Below, piece after piece: positions 12,230-22,768 of a DNA stretch of 64,000 nt. Position 1 is the first letter of the stretch; each line of letters starts with the position of its first letter. Source of the stretch: Pseudomonadales bacterium (GTDB lineage Bacteria > Pseudomonadota > Gammaproteobacteria > Pseudomonadales > Pseudohongiellaceae); contig WLWQ01000001.1 of the NCBI GenBank assembly GCA_012103535.1, positions 310,001-374,000 on the forward strand. Direction: 5' to 3'. A program made the position numbers and the translations under genes. The notes below the pieces were generated by a model, which worked only from the letters and a program-made list of their open reading frames with translations, did not search any database and was not told the DNA's origin.

Positions 12230-12976
12230 ATGGTGAATACCGCAACCATGCTAGATCAAAAGGAAGTTGAAGCGCTGAATGACGCCCTCAGAGACGCTGA
12301 GCCTAAGGAAATACTGAATAAGCTACTAGACCGCGTCCCTAACACGGCAATCTCCTTCAGCGGCGCGGAGGACGTGTTATTAATAGAGCTCTGTAAAACG
12401 CATGCCAGTCCTCCCGCCATATTTACCCTGGATACCGGCAGACTCCATCCCGAGACCTATCGCTTTATCGAACGGGTTCGAGATCACTACAATCAACCGA
12501 TTGAGGCCCTTTTTCCCGATTCAACTGCTGTCAATAATTTGGTTAAATACAAAGGCTTATACAGTTTTTATAACAACGGTCATGAAGAGTGCTGCGAAAT
12601 AAGAAAAGTGCAGCCACTACGCACAAAATTAGCCGGATTGGATGCCTGGATAACTGGTCAACGCAGAGATCAGAGCCCTACCCGAGTGGAGGTTCCTGTG
12701 ATCGAGATCGATCCTACTTTTTCCACGGATCAACACCAGGTAATAAAGGTTAACCCCCTGGCCAATTGGACCTCAGCGCAGGTTTGGGAGTATATCCGCA
12801 TGTTCGATGTGCCCTATAACGAACTACACGATCGCGGCTACGTGAGTATCGGCTGTGAGCCATGTACCAAGGCGATTGGGCCAAATCAGCACGAACGTGA
12901 GGGTCGCTGGTGGTGGGAGGAAGCTACCATTAAGGAATGTGGCCTGCACCGCGGCAATATCCAGGAAAATTCCTAG
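12230..12976 (+). CDS. cysH: adenylyl-sulfate reductase (thioredoxin-dependent), CysH family
   Basis: Reduces activated sulfate to sulfite in cysteine synthesis. The 248-aa protein has the PP-loop-like SFSGAEDVLL near residue 45. It has both cysteine pairs that hold a 4Fe-4S cluster (ECCEIRK and GCEPCT), plus the catalytic cysteine in the C-terminal KECGLH. The cluster cysteines mark it as the APS-using form, as in Pseudomonas and plants, rather than the PAPS form of E. coli. The ATG at 12230 is used; an ATG six codons later is an alternative. It sits between thrH and cysB, its expected activator. Confidence 0.94.
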   Translation: MVNTATMLDQKEVEALNDALRDAEPKEILNKLLDRVPNTAISFSGAEDVLLIELCKTHASPPAIFTLDTGRLHPETYRFIERVRDHYNQPIEALFPDSTAVNNLVKYKGLYSFYNNGHEECCEIRKVQPLRTKLAGLDAWITGQRRDQSPTRVEVPVIEIDPTFSTDQHQVIKVNPLANWTSAQVWEYIRMFDVPYNELHDRGYVSIGCEPCTKAIGPNQHEREGRWWWEEATIKECGLHRGNIQENS

Positions 12977-12982
12977 TCAGGC

Positions 12983-13007
12983 AAAAAAAAGCCCGGCATT
13001 GCCGGGC
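12983..13007. terminator. intrinsic terminator shared by cysH and cysB
   Basis: GCCCGGC (12991-12997) pairs with GCCGGGC (13001-13007) around an ATT loop. Eight A precede it at 12983-12990, so read on the minus strand it has a full U-tract and should terminate cysB efficiently. On the plus strand only CTTCT follows, so termination of cysH is weaker. Confidence 0.85.
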
Positions 13008-13025
13008 CTTCTAAAAATACGAAAA

Positions 13026-14039
<1,014 letters not shown>

Positions 14040-14167
14040 TTATGCTATTTAGTTATTAAAATATGCCAAAATATTCCTTTTAAGAATAGATAAAAGATTT
14101 TACTTTTTCCAACCCGTTTGCCGTGATCTTTAGATCGCCGACTGCTTATTAATTAATGTAGACCAAC

Positions 14168-14956
14168 ATGGAATTCTTGCTGCATATTTTGGCCGGTGCC
14201 GGCGTAGGTTTTGCCATCGGCCTGACAGGGGTTGGCGGGGGAACGCTGATGACCCCGTTACTGCTGGTTTTCGGCTATCCCGCACCGGTCGCAATAGGCA
14301 CTGACCTACTCTACGCTGCCATCACAAAAGCAGGTGGCGCAGTCAGCCACCATCGCCGGGGTAACGTAGACTGGAAAATAGTCTTCTTGCTGGCCGTAGG
14401 CAGTATCCCGGTCTCAATCTTGCTCCATATCTTTTTTCTCGATGTCAGTTTCCAGGAATCTCCTGAGTTCGAAAGCCTGCTTACCTTTAGCTTAGGTGTG
14501 ATGTTAATAGTGACGGCTATTATATTGATATTTAGAGATAAAATGAGAAAAGGCGCAGTTGAAGAAAGACCAGAATTCGTCATGGCACCCATACACAAAC
14601 ACCGGCCAACGGTCACCTGGGTGATGGGATTGTTGCTTGGCGCTTGCGTAACGCTATCTTCGGTCGGCGCTGGAGCCTTTGGCGCGGCTATTCTCCTGAC
14701 CATTTACTCCCAAACGTCTGCAGTAAGGATTATTGGCACCGACATAGCTCATGCCGTACCACTGACTTTTTTCGCCGGATTAGGCTATTTAATCAGTGGC
14801 TATGTGGATCTGGTTTTATTACTCAGCTTATTGATTGGATCACTACCGGCGATTCATTTGGGTACGAAGGTGAGCAGTCAGGTGTCGGATAAGATGTTGC
14901 AGCGGATACTGACCATTATTCTGCTGGGCTTAGGGAGCTATTATAGCTTAATTTAA
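14168..14956 (+). CDS. sulfite exporter TauE/SafE family protein (TSUP permease)
   Basis: Integral membrane protein of 262 aa with about eight hydrophobic segments in two related halves. The N-terminal half opens with GVGFAIGLTGVGGGTLMTPLL and the second has ACVTLSSVGAGAFGAAIL, which are the paired TSUP motifs. Members move sulfite, sulfonates or related organic anions. Divergent from cysB and near cysH, it probably exports sulfite or takes up a sulfur source. The substrate is inferred only from the neighbours. Confidence 0.85.
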   Translation: MEFLLHILAGAGVGFAIGLTGVGGGTLMTPLLLVFGYPAPVAIGTDLLYAAITKAGGAVSHHRRGNVDWKIVFLLAVGSIPVSILLHIFFLDVSFQESPEFESLLTFSLGVMLIVTAIILIFRDKMRKGAVEERPEFVMAPIHKHRPTVTWVMGLLLGACVTLSSVGAGAFGAAILLTIYSQTSAVRIIGTDIAHAVPLTFFAGLGYLISGYVDLVLLLSLLIGSLPAIHLGTKVSSQVSDKMLQRILTIILLGLGSYYSLI

Positions 14957-14998
14957 TGTTTTACTTCATAAATAGAATATATCTTATTGTATTTAATT

Positions 14999-15904
14999 TT
15001 ATTCATTTGCCACTCCGTGAGGCACATGACCGGTAGCGACATGGTTGCTGGCGGATTCACAATGCCCTTGCTGGTCATCAAAGAACACATCTGCATCAAA
15101 CGCCTGGAGGAATTCGCCTTTATCCAGCCCCCCAAGAAACAAGGATTCATCAATCCTGATGTTCCACGCCCTGAGAGTTCTTACTACCCGTTCGTGAGCT
15201 GGCGCGGCCCGCGCCGTTACCAGGCAGGTGCGAATGGGGACCTCTCCGGCTGAAAATGCCTGCTGGATCTGCTGCAGAGATGCTAAAAACGGCTTAAACG
15301 GTCCGCCACTAAGGGGATCATTAGCAGCTTCAAGTTCATTTTTAGTAAAAACCTCTAAGCCTTTGTCTTTAAATATTTTTTCAGACTCATCTGAGAACAA
15401 GACAGCGTCCCCATCGAAGGCAATCTTCAGACTTTCACGGTCAGCCACGGACTTTTTCGAGGGCAGAATGGTAGCGGCGGCCACCCCCAACTCCAGGGCC
15501 TGGCGGACATCTGCCCCGTCTGCCGAGAGAAACAGATGACTATTGAAGGCTGAAATGTAGCGATAAGGGCTGTCACCACCGCAAAATGCCGCTCTACTGA
15601 TATCCAAATGGTAGTGCTGAATCGAATTGAACACCCTAAGCCCGGTATCTGCGGAGTTCCTGGAAAGAAGGATTACCTCCACCGGCGATTCTTCCAGAAG
15701 CGCATTCAAGTTAAGCAACTTCTTCACCAGGGGAAAGGCTTCTCCTGGTTCCAGCGCTTCCTCTTCCCGAGTTATCTGATACTGTTGGTAAGCATCCAGC
15801 CCCTCCTCCTCATAAACTCGATGACTTTCAGTCATATCGAACAAAGCACGGGAAGAAATCGCGATAACTAGCGGATCTATCTTAGGGTTTTTTGAATCAG
15901 ACAA
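14999..15904 (-). CDS. 5'-nucleotidase (PF06189-type, cytosolic NT5C1-like)
   Basis: HAD-like 5'-nucleotidase family of about 300 aa. Characteristic segments are VIAISSRALFDMTESHRVYEEEG split over residues 13-35, VILLSRNSADTGLRVFNS, the AFDGDAVLFSDESE motif, and the C-terminal HVATGHVPHGVAN. Expected to dephosphorylate nucleoside monophosphates. The start is a TTG at 15904 with no strong ribosome site, so the exact N-terminus is uncertain. It converges with the permease gene. Confidence 0.85.
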   Translation of the reverse strand: MSDSKNPKIDPLVIAISSRALFDMTESHRVYEEEGLDAYQQYQITREEEALEPGEAFPLVKKLLNLNALLEESPVEVILLSRNSADTGLRVFNSIQHYHLDISRAAFCGGDSPYRYISAFNSHLFLSADGADVRQALELGVAAATILPSKKSVADRESLKIAFDGDAVLFSDESEKIFKDKGLEVFTKNELEAANDPLSGGPFKPFLASLQQIQQAFSAGEVPIRTCLVTARAAPAHERVVRTLRAWNIRIDESLFLGGLDKGEFLQAFDADVFFDDQQGHCESASNHVATGHVPHGVANE

Positions 15905-16109
15905 TCTGGATACTCACTATAAACTGGCCACGTTCAGTGCTTGAGCCACCTAGCAAAGTTAAGTGGTCAAAAATCTCCCGTGGATTCGCCTAATCCCTGT
16001 CAAAACAATGGCGAAGATGACCCTATCGTACTACACCTATATATAGAGTGAGAAAGTTGAGTCAGAACTCAATCCAGCTTGGATAGAGATACACCAAAGG
16101 ACCGGTTTT

Positions 16110-17705
16110 ATGTCTGCAATTCCTTCCGAAGACATCCTCGATCAAACAGAAATCGTCTTTTCAGTGCTGCCGACGCTGGATGCAACTATCGAAGAATCGA
16201 ATGTTACCGAAGAAGCTCCCGAACAAAGTGAGCTGCCACAGCACGTCGAATATTTGAAAAACAAACTAAAACTGCAGCAGCGCCGCAAAAAGATAATTTC
16301 CGAAGAAGAAAGTCGCCTGGCTAATCTCAACCGGGCTCTGGCAAATACAGAATCCCTTAATGGCGAAACCCAGCAACTAAATGTTCAAGCTGCGGTGCTA
16401 ATGGGCGCATTAAATAAACTGCAGCAAGAACTGCAACAGGCAAGCTCTGCGAAAGATTCCTTACTCGAAGAAATTAGTACGCTAAAGAAGGAAAGTCTTT
16501 CTATTAAAGCAGATCTGGCTCAGACCCAAGGTGAAACAAGTTCCCAAGTTTAGATTACTCAATAAAATAATTCCCAGGCGCAGGAGCTGATTAACTTATT
16601 GCAGCTTCAGCTACAGACTGCAGAAACTCAGCAAAGCGATAGCAAAGAACAGAGTGCGGCCTTAAAAGAAATCTTAAATAGCAGCCAACTACAGCAGCAA
16701 GAAATTGGCAACATGGCTGCTGACTTCAGTACTGCCAGTGAAGAGGCAGAAGCGTTTATCCAGCGAGCACAAATAAGCAAATCAGAAAATGAAGACAATG
16801 CTCGAAAGCTCAATAAAATAGTCGAGATAAATCAGAATAAAAGCCGAGAGTTAGAAGGCTTAGTGGAATCGTTTTCCGAACTGAGGGAAGAATTGATCTT
16901 CGAACGGAATCAGCAGTCTGAGTTAAATGAAAAATCCAAAAACCACATCGCTCAAACAGAAAAACTAAATCAACAGCAAGCTACCCTTATTGAATTGGGT
17001 AACTCGCGCATTGAGGAATTGGAACAGGAGCTGCAAGAAACCCTGGTGCTTAACAAAAAGACCCAGGAAAAGCTCAATGCGACTGAAAGCAAATTCAGCG
17101 AAGCAGTGGAATCCCATGAAAAACTGCGAGCTTCCTACGGCAAGGCCGTAAGGTTACTTAAACAAAATGAAGCTTCCCTGGCCGACGCAAAATCTGTAGT
17201 GGCAGAATCCAAACAGCAAAATGTTGGATTCAACTCGGCACTGGAAAATTTTCAACATTCCACTGACCAATCTCAGCAGTTAGTTTTGCGCTCCCAGACC
17301 TCCTTGCAAAAACTTTTCTCGAGGAACGAATTGTTAGAGAGGGAAAACAGGCTTTTAAGTGATCGAGTTAATGCAATGTCTGTTAAAAAGCCACTTAATG
17401 TCGGCACGTCTATTGGGGAGATTGACGATGTGCAATTAGGGGACATCAGCCGCGAACCAGTGATAAACGATGATAATAAGAACAGCTTCTATCGACTAAT
17501 GACCTTGCTAGCTATAATCCTACCCCTAAGCTTTATCGCTCATTCAGTAATTACCAATGTCGGCGCCCAGGAAATGCAGCCTCCAGTTGCAGAAGTCTCT
17601 GAGCTCGCTACTCCACTCAGCTTTGAGCGCAACCTCCTAGAGTCACAGACTTTCACTCCAACAAGCGCGCTCTCGGCCGATAGTTTGAGCAGCAAGCTTC
17701 GCTAA
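16110..17705 (+). pseudogene. coiled-coil membrane-anchored protein gene with two in-frame stops
   Basis: One reading frame runs from 16110 to 17705, broken by TAG at 16551-16553 and TAA at 16563-16565. All predicted protein on both sides is Gln, Glu, Lys and Leu rich coiled coil (about residues 45-425 of the restored protein). It is followed by one hydrophobic segment (LMTLLAIILPLSFIAHSVI) and a 40-50 residue tail. Both stops fall where the surrounding sequence is Gln-rich, so CAG to TAG and CAA to TAA changes would restore a 530-residue protein. I do not recognise the family. The topology suggests an inner-membrane protein with a long cytoplasmic rod. The first part could still give a 147-aa soluble fragment. 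Confidence 0.75.
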
Positions 17706-17767
17706 CTTTCCGACCAGGCACATTCTAATTTGAGCATCGGCATTTACGGTCAGCGTGGATTCTGGTC

Positions 17768-18907
17768 ATGGCACTATTAAAAAACTCAAAAGACAAGCCT
17801 ATTGGGCTCATCCTTTCTGGAGGAGGTTCCAGAGCCGCCTACCAAATCGGGGTCTTACGCGCTGTAGCTAATATTTTACCTAAACATTCTCCCAATCCGT
17901 TTCAAGTCATAGAAGGCACATCTGCTGGCGCCCTCAACGCTGTTTCTCTCGCAACTCACGCCCACCGCCTCCGGACCGGGGTAAGAATCCTGGAAAACAT
18001 CTGGAAAAATATTCGTAGCGACCAAATTTATGATCCAGAGTCGGGCAATCTCTTAAGTAGTGCGTCCAGTGTTTTACTCTCCATGCTCAGTGGTAAACCC
18101 AATGAGAATTCGGTATCTCTGCTGGATAACGAACCGCTTAGCCATTTGCTCGCCAGGGTCATCAAGTTCGACAAGATCCAGCACAATATCGACATTGGCC
18201 TACTGGACGCCGTGAGTGTTACTGCTTCGGCTTACAGTACCGGCGAATCTGTTTCTTTTTACCAGGCTGTGAAAGGGATTAAGGATTGGGAGGGGCCGCA
18301 TCGAATCGGCTTGCGAACCCGAATTCAGCTCAATCATCTAATGGCCTCAACGGCGATTCCAATAATCTTCCCTTCGGTATATATTGATAATCAATACTAT
18401 GGCGATGGTGCCGTTAGACAATTAGCACCAACGAGCACTGCAATTCACTTAGGTGCCCGCAGAATTTTCGCCATCGGTGTTAGTGGCAATCGCACCAAGG
18501 CGCCGCTAGAAGATGAAATGTTTGAGCAACCATCTCTCATGCAAATTGTTGGGCATATTTTAAACAGTGCCTTCGTGGATACATTAGAAAACGATTTGGA
18601 ATTTCTCAGTCACATGAATGAAGTCATTCCCCATGTTCCGCCAGGTGTACTGGAAGAAAGAAATATTCCAATGAACGAAGTAGATTTGTTGGACATTTCC
18701 CCCTCTAAGGAATTGAATTTATTGGCAATGGAATACTATGACGAATTACCGAAGCCAATGTCACGCTACATAAAATCAGAATCGTCCGGCACTATGCTGA
18801 GCCTGATTTTGTTCGAACGAGGTTTTTGCACGGCTCTATGGCAACTGGGGTTTGACGATGCCATGGCCAAGGAAACTGAAATTCGGGAGTTCTTCACGCA
18901 AGAATAG
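17768..18907 (+). CDS. patatin-like phospholipase family protein
   Basis: Serine lipase/acylhydrolase of 379 aa with the Ser-Asp dyad. The oxyanion loop is SGGGSRAAYQIGVL at residues 17-30, the nucleophile elbow is GTSAG near 50, and the catalytic Asp is in DGAVRQLAP near 215. There is no signal peptide, so it is probably cytoplasmic or peripheral on the membrane. It ends immediately against the msrA stop: the two stop codons abut as TAGCTA at 18905-18910. Substrate unknown. Confidence 0.9.
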   Translation: MALLKNSKDKPIGLILSGGGSRAAYQIGVLRAVANILPKHSPNPFQVIEGTSAGALNAVSLATHAHRLRTGVRILENIWKNIRSDQIYDPESGNLLSSASSVLLSMLSGKPNENSVSLLDNEPLSHLLARVIKFDKIQHNIDIGLLDAVSVTASAYSTGESVSFYQAVKGIKDWEGPHRIGLRTRIQLNHLMASTAIPIIFPSVYIDNQYYGDGAVRQLAPTSTAIHLGARRIFAIGVSGNRTKAPLEDEMFEQPSLMQIVGHILNSAFVDTLENDLEFLSHMNEVIPHVPPGVLEERNIPMNEVDLLDISPSKELNLLAMEYYDELPKPMSRYIKSESSGTMLSLILFERGFCTALWQLGFDDAMAKETEIREFFTQE

Positions 18908-19552
18908 CTACTCTGCGTGATAACAGGCTCCGGTTCCTGCAATCCCACAATAGCCTTTCGGGTTCTTCGCTAAATACTGCTGGTGGTAATCTTCAGCATA
19001 ATAAAACTCATCTAACTGACTGACTTCAGTAGTGATACCGGAATACCCTTTCTCGGTCAGTGCAGATTGAAATTTACTTTTGCTGTTATTCGCGGCCAGC
19101 AGCTGTTGCTCTGTCGAAGTATAAATGGCAGAGCGGTATTGAGTTCCCCTGTCATTACCCTGTTGCATACCCTGGGTCGGATTATGTGATTCCCAAAAAA
19201 CAGTAAGCAGATCTTCGTAACTGCAGGCACCAGGATCGAAATAGACCAGGACCACTTCGGTATGACCGGTCATCCCTGAACACACATCTTCGTAGGTCGG
19301 GTTCACAGTAATGCCACCGGCATAGCCGACCGCTGTGCTAAATACACCCGGTATCTGCCAGAAAAGTCGTTCGGCGCCCCAAAAACAACCCAAGCCAAAA
19401 ACTGCGCTGGCTAGATGTTCCGGAACCGGTGCTGAAATAGGATTTCCATTAACGAAATGTTCCCGCTTAAATCGCAGCGGTTCCGCTCTATCCGGCAATG
19501 CCGTTTCCTTAGTTGGCAACTCAAGTGGTTTATTAGTTAAACCAAATAACAT
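18908..19552 (-). CDS. msrA: peptide-methionine (S)-S-oxide reductase MsrA
   Basis: Repairs methionine-S-sulfoxide in proteins. The catalytic motif is [14 protein letters not shown] with the nucleophilic Cys, followed by GYAGG and a GMTGHTEVV block. [15 protein letters not shown] near the C-terminus matches the recycling region with a further Cys. Length is 214 aa, with an N-terminal extension of about 45 residues before the catalytic core as in E. coli MsrA. Convergent with the patatin gene. Confidence 0.95.
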   Translation of the reverse strand: MLFGLTNKPLELPTKETALPDRAEPLRFKREHFVNGNPISAPVPEHLASAVFGLGCFWGAERLFWQIPGVFSTAVGYAGGITVNPTYEDVCSGMTGHTEVVLVYFDPGACSYEDLLTVFWESHNPTQGMQQGNDRGTQYRSAIYTSTEQQLLAANNSKSKFQSALTEKGYSGITTEVSQLDEFYYAEDYHQQYLAKNPKGYCGIAGTGACYHAE

Positions 19553-19751
19553 ACAGACTTTCCTGTGTTTTGTAGCTGTATTGAATGATTATATTGATTG
19601 CGGCATGATGCAGCGAACTTGCTATGTATTGGATAGCGTACACCAATAGACCGAATAAGCTAAGAACCCGCGCTGTAAATATTCGATTTCATTTACCAGC
19701 AGAAAAACTAATAATCTCCAAACCCGAGAAGTCTAAGAAATAGAGGTGTTC

Positions 19752-21086
19752 ATGTTCATCAGCCCGAAACGCAGTGGTCCCGCACTTACCATCACAGCAA
19801 TCCTGTCACTATCCTTAACCTGCATTAACAGTTCTCAGGCAAATCCATTGGACCTGACTCAGCAATTCACTAACAACAAGCCACATCAAGTAGCCGATAT
19901 GAACGATCAACCGGAACCTCTCGCTAATAACAACATCACTCCTTTTGAAATCTCTATCTCAGATGAAGATTTGCTCGATCTGCAGCAAAGATTGCAGCGT
20001 ACTCGCCTGCCCGATCAGCTCGACAATGTTTCCTGGGAATATGGCACTGATCTTGACTACATGCGGGAAATTCTTGGTTACTGGCAAGATGGATTCGATT
20101 GGCGTGAACAAGAAAGGCAATTAAATCAGTTTGATCAATTCAAAACCGAAATTGATGGATTAAGTATGCACTTCATTCACCAACGCTCAAATAATTCCGA
20201 TGCGATTCCTCTGATGATTGTCCATGGCTGGCCCGGCTCCGTTTCCGAATTTACCCAGATCATTGGACCCTTAACCGATCCCGTGGCCCATGGTGGCAAT
20301 GTCTCCGATTCATTTCATGTCATAGCGCCATCATTGCCCGGTTTTGGCTTCAGCGATGCAGCCTCCGAACCCGGCTACTCACCGGAAAGAATCGCTCTGG
20401 TGCTCGCGGACTTGATGGAGCGCATCGGCTACCAGCAGTACGCCATTGCAGGTGGAGACTGGGGAGCAATTATCAATCGACATCTGGCAAATCACTACCC
20501 TGATCGGCTAATCGGCATGCATTCGAACATGATTCTGGCGGGCCCACCTGCCGATGAAGAGCAACGTTCAAATGTTACTGATGCAGAAGATAATAGCCGT
20601 CGGACCCGGCAGGCCTACATGGCCAATGAAGTGGCATATCAACAAATTCAAGGCACTAAACCTCAAACCTTAGGTTACGGATTAAATGATTCGCCGATGG
20701 GACTGGCGGCATGGATTATCGAAAAATTTCATGGCTGGACCGACATGCCCCAGGGCGCGGATGGTTATCTCGATAACCATTTCAATAAAGATCAATTGTT
20801 AACCAATGTTTCCATTTATTGGTTCACCAACAGTATTACTTCATCCACACGCATCTATTATGAAAATCGTAATACTCCGGCACAAAAGGAAATGGGATTT
20901 ATTGACGTTCCTACTGGCGCCGCTATCTTTCCTGCTGAGCTTTTTATCGTACCAAGAGCCTGGGCCGAAGCCGCTTATGACTTGAGACATTGGTCGGTGA
21001 TGGAAGAAGGCGGTCATTTTGCTGCACTGGAAAAGCCAGACCTCTATCTTAATGACGTTCGGGAGTTTTTCCGATTACTGCGCTAG
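19752..21086 (+). CDS. exported epoxide hydrolase-family alpha/beta hydrolase
   Basis: Alpha/beta hydrolase of the microsomal epoxide hydrolase type. A signal peptide occupies about residues 1-30 (ALTITAILSLSLTCINSSQA). The N-terminal EHN lid follows (PFEISISDEDLLDLQQRLQR, then LPDQLDNVSWEYGTDLDYM). The oxyanion HGWPGS, the nucleophile Asp in GGDWGA and the catalytic His in EEGGHFAALEKPD are all present. AGAGG at 19742-19746 favours the ATG at 19752 over a GTG at 19746, giving 444 aa. The signal peptide predicts a periplasmic enzyme. Substrate unknown; the AbgT and TPR genes downstream may be cotranscribed. Confidence 0.87.
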   Translation: MFISPKRSGPALTITAILSLSLTCINSSQANPLDLTQQFTNNKPHQVADMNDQPEPLANNNITPFEISISDEDLLDLQQRLQRTRLPDQLDNVSWEYGTDLDYMREILGYWQDGFDWREQERQLNQFDQFKTEIDGLSMHFIHQRSNNSDAIPLMIVHGWPGSVSEFTQIIGPLTDPVAHGGNVSDSFHVIAPSLPGFGFSDAASEPGYSPERIALVLADLMERIGYQQYAIAGGDWGAIINRHLANHYPDRLIGMHSNMILAGPPADEEQRSNVTDAEDNSRRTRQAYMANEVAYQQIQGTKPQTLGYGLNDSPMGLAAWIIEKFHGWTDMPQGADGYLDNHFNKDQLLTNVSIYWFTNSITSSTRIYYENRNTPAQKEMGFIDVPTGAAIFPAELFIVPRAWAEAAYDLRHWSVMEEGGHFAALEKPDLYLNDVREFFRLLR

Positions 21087-21141
21087 CTTAAACTGCCGCA
21101 ATAATAATCAAATAAAGTAACTATCGGGACCAGAGTTAAAC

Positions 21142-22719
21142 ATGACTGACATAACACAATCACAAGCTAATGAAACAAAAGGAGTTCTGGCCTGGATAGA
21201 GAGATCCGGCAACAAACTCCCGGATCCAGTATTTATTTTTCTCTGGTGTATTGCTGCAGTAATGGTCATCAGTGTCATTGCGGCATTGTTTGGCATGTCG
21301 GCGCTGCATCCAACTGCAGTTGATGCCGCGGGTAATGCTTTAGTGGTCAATGCCGAAAGTTTACTTTCAGCGACTAATATTCAACGCCTGTTGGTGGAAA
21401 TGCCGTCAACCTTCACCAGCTTCCATCCATTGGGCTATGTCCTGGTGGTTATGTTGGGGGCCGGCGTTGCAGAAAGATCCGGCTTGTTTGCAGTGGCTAT
21501 GAGCGGGGCTATGGCCAAGGCACCCCAGTCGATGCTAACTCCCGCTATAGCATTGATTGCCATGCTCGGAAATTTAGCCGCCGATGCCGCCTATGTAGTC
21601 TTAATCCCCCTGGCGGGCGTGGTATACGCAGCAGCCGGTCGTCACCCGATAGCAGGTATTGCTGCCGCATTTGCTGGTGTTTCCGGAGGATTTTCCGCAA
21701 ATTTAATTCCCGGTCAGCTAGAACCCTTACTATTCGGTATTACAGAAGCAGCTGCCGAAACACTCGATCCCTCATGGAATGCCAATTTGCTTGGTAATTG
21801 GTACTTCATCGCTGTCATGACCTTCGTATTCCTACCGGTGATCTGGTATGTCACCGATAAAATTGTCGAGCCTCGGCTTGCACCAATTGTGCCCGGAGAG
21901 GCAGAAAGCAGTACCGCAGGCATGATTAAGGCACCGCATTCGAAACTCGAAGATAATGAAGTTCGAGGCTTGCGCCGTGCTGGCCTCGCCTGCCTCGGAG
22001 TTATCTTGTTCTGGGTTGTACTTTGCATAGCGCCAGGTACACCTTTAATAGAAGACAACGCCACTGGCGTGGCGAAATATGACCCTCTATTACAGTCATT
22101 AGTCGCAGGATTTTTTATTATCTTTCTTGCTGCAGGCTGGGCTTATGGTAGCGGCTCCGGCACAATAGAAGATCATCGTGATGTAGTTCGCATGATGAGC
22201 GAAGCAATGGGTGATCTTGCGTACTACCTGGTATTAGCATTTACCGCTGCACATTTCGTCGCCATGTTTAACTGGTCTAACCTCGGGCTAATCTTTGCAA
22301 TCAATGGTGCCGCTGTTCTACAGGGGTCAAATCTCCCAGATTCAATTTTGTTGGCGTTCATTATTCTTTTCGGTGCCACGATAAACTTATTTGTCGGTTC
22401 AGCCAGTGCCAAGTGGGCGCTACTCGCACCCGTGCTCGTACCAATGTTAATGTTAATTGGTATCAGCCCAGAGATGAGCCAAGCGGCTTATCGTGTCGGT
22501 GATGGTGCTACCAATATCATTACTCCGTTAATGCCCTACTTCCCATTAATTCTAGTTTTTTGTCAGCGCTGGCAAAAAGAATTTGGTCTCGGAAGTTTAG
22601 CTGCAACCATGCTCCCCTATTCACTATTACTCCTGGCCTCAGGATTAGTCATGACAGTTATATGGGTAATATTAGGAATACCGCTGGGTCCTAATGCCCC
22701 AGTTGAATTTACTTTGTAA
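21142..22719 (+). CDS. AbgT family transporter
   Basis: Integral membrane protein of 525 aa with about 11-13 hydrophobic segments. The order and motifs fit AbgT: an N-terminal WIERSGNKLPDPVFIFLW, then a LGAGVAERSGLF segment, then AAFAGVSGGFSANL and a late NLFVGSASAKWALLAPV with VGDGATNIITPLMPYFP. Family members carry p-aminobenzoyl-glutamate (AbgT) or export sulfonamides (MtrF type). Which applies here cannot be told. It lies 55 bp after the epoxide hydrolase gene and 49 bp before the TPR gene. Confidence 0.92.
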   Translation: MTDITQSQANETKGVLAWIERSGNKLPDPVFIFLWCIAAVMVISVIAALFGMSALHPTAVDAAGNALVVNAESLLSATNIQRLLVEMPSTFTSFHPLGYVLVVMLGAGVAERSGLFAVAMSGAMAKAPQSMLTPAIALIAMLGNLAADAAYVVLIPLAGVVYAAAGRHPIAGIAAAFAGVSGGFSANLIPGQLEPLLFGITEAAAETLDPSWNANLLGNWYFIAVMTFVFLPVIWYVTDKIVEPRLAPIVPGEAESSTAGMIKAPHSKLEDNEVRGLRRAGLACLGVILFWVVLCIAPGTPLIEDNATGVAKYDPLLQSLVAGFFIIFLAAGWAYGSGSGTIEDHRDVVRMMSEAMGDLAYYLVLAFTAAHFVAMFNWSNLGLIFAINGAAVLQGSNLPDSILLAFIILFGATINLFVGSASAKWALLAPVLVPMLMLIGISPEMSQAAYRVGDGATNIITPLMPYFPLILVFCQRWQKEFGLGSLAATMLPYSLLLLASGLVMTVIWVILGIPLGPNAPVEFTL

Positions 22720-22768
22720 ACAAAGCCTGCTTGAGAGATTTTGTTTTACTCAAATTTAGGACATTAGA

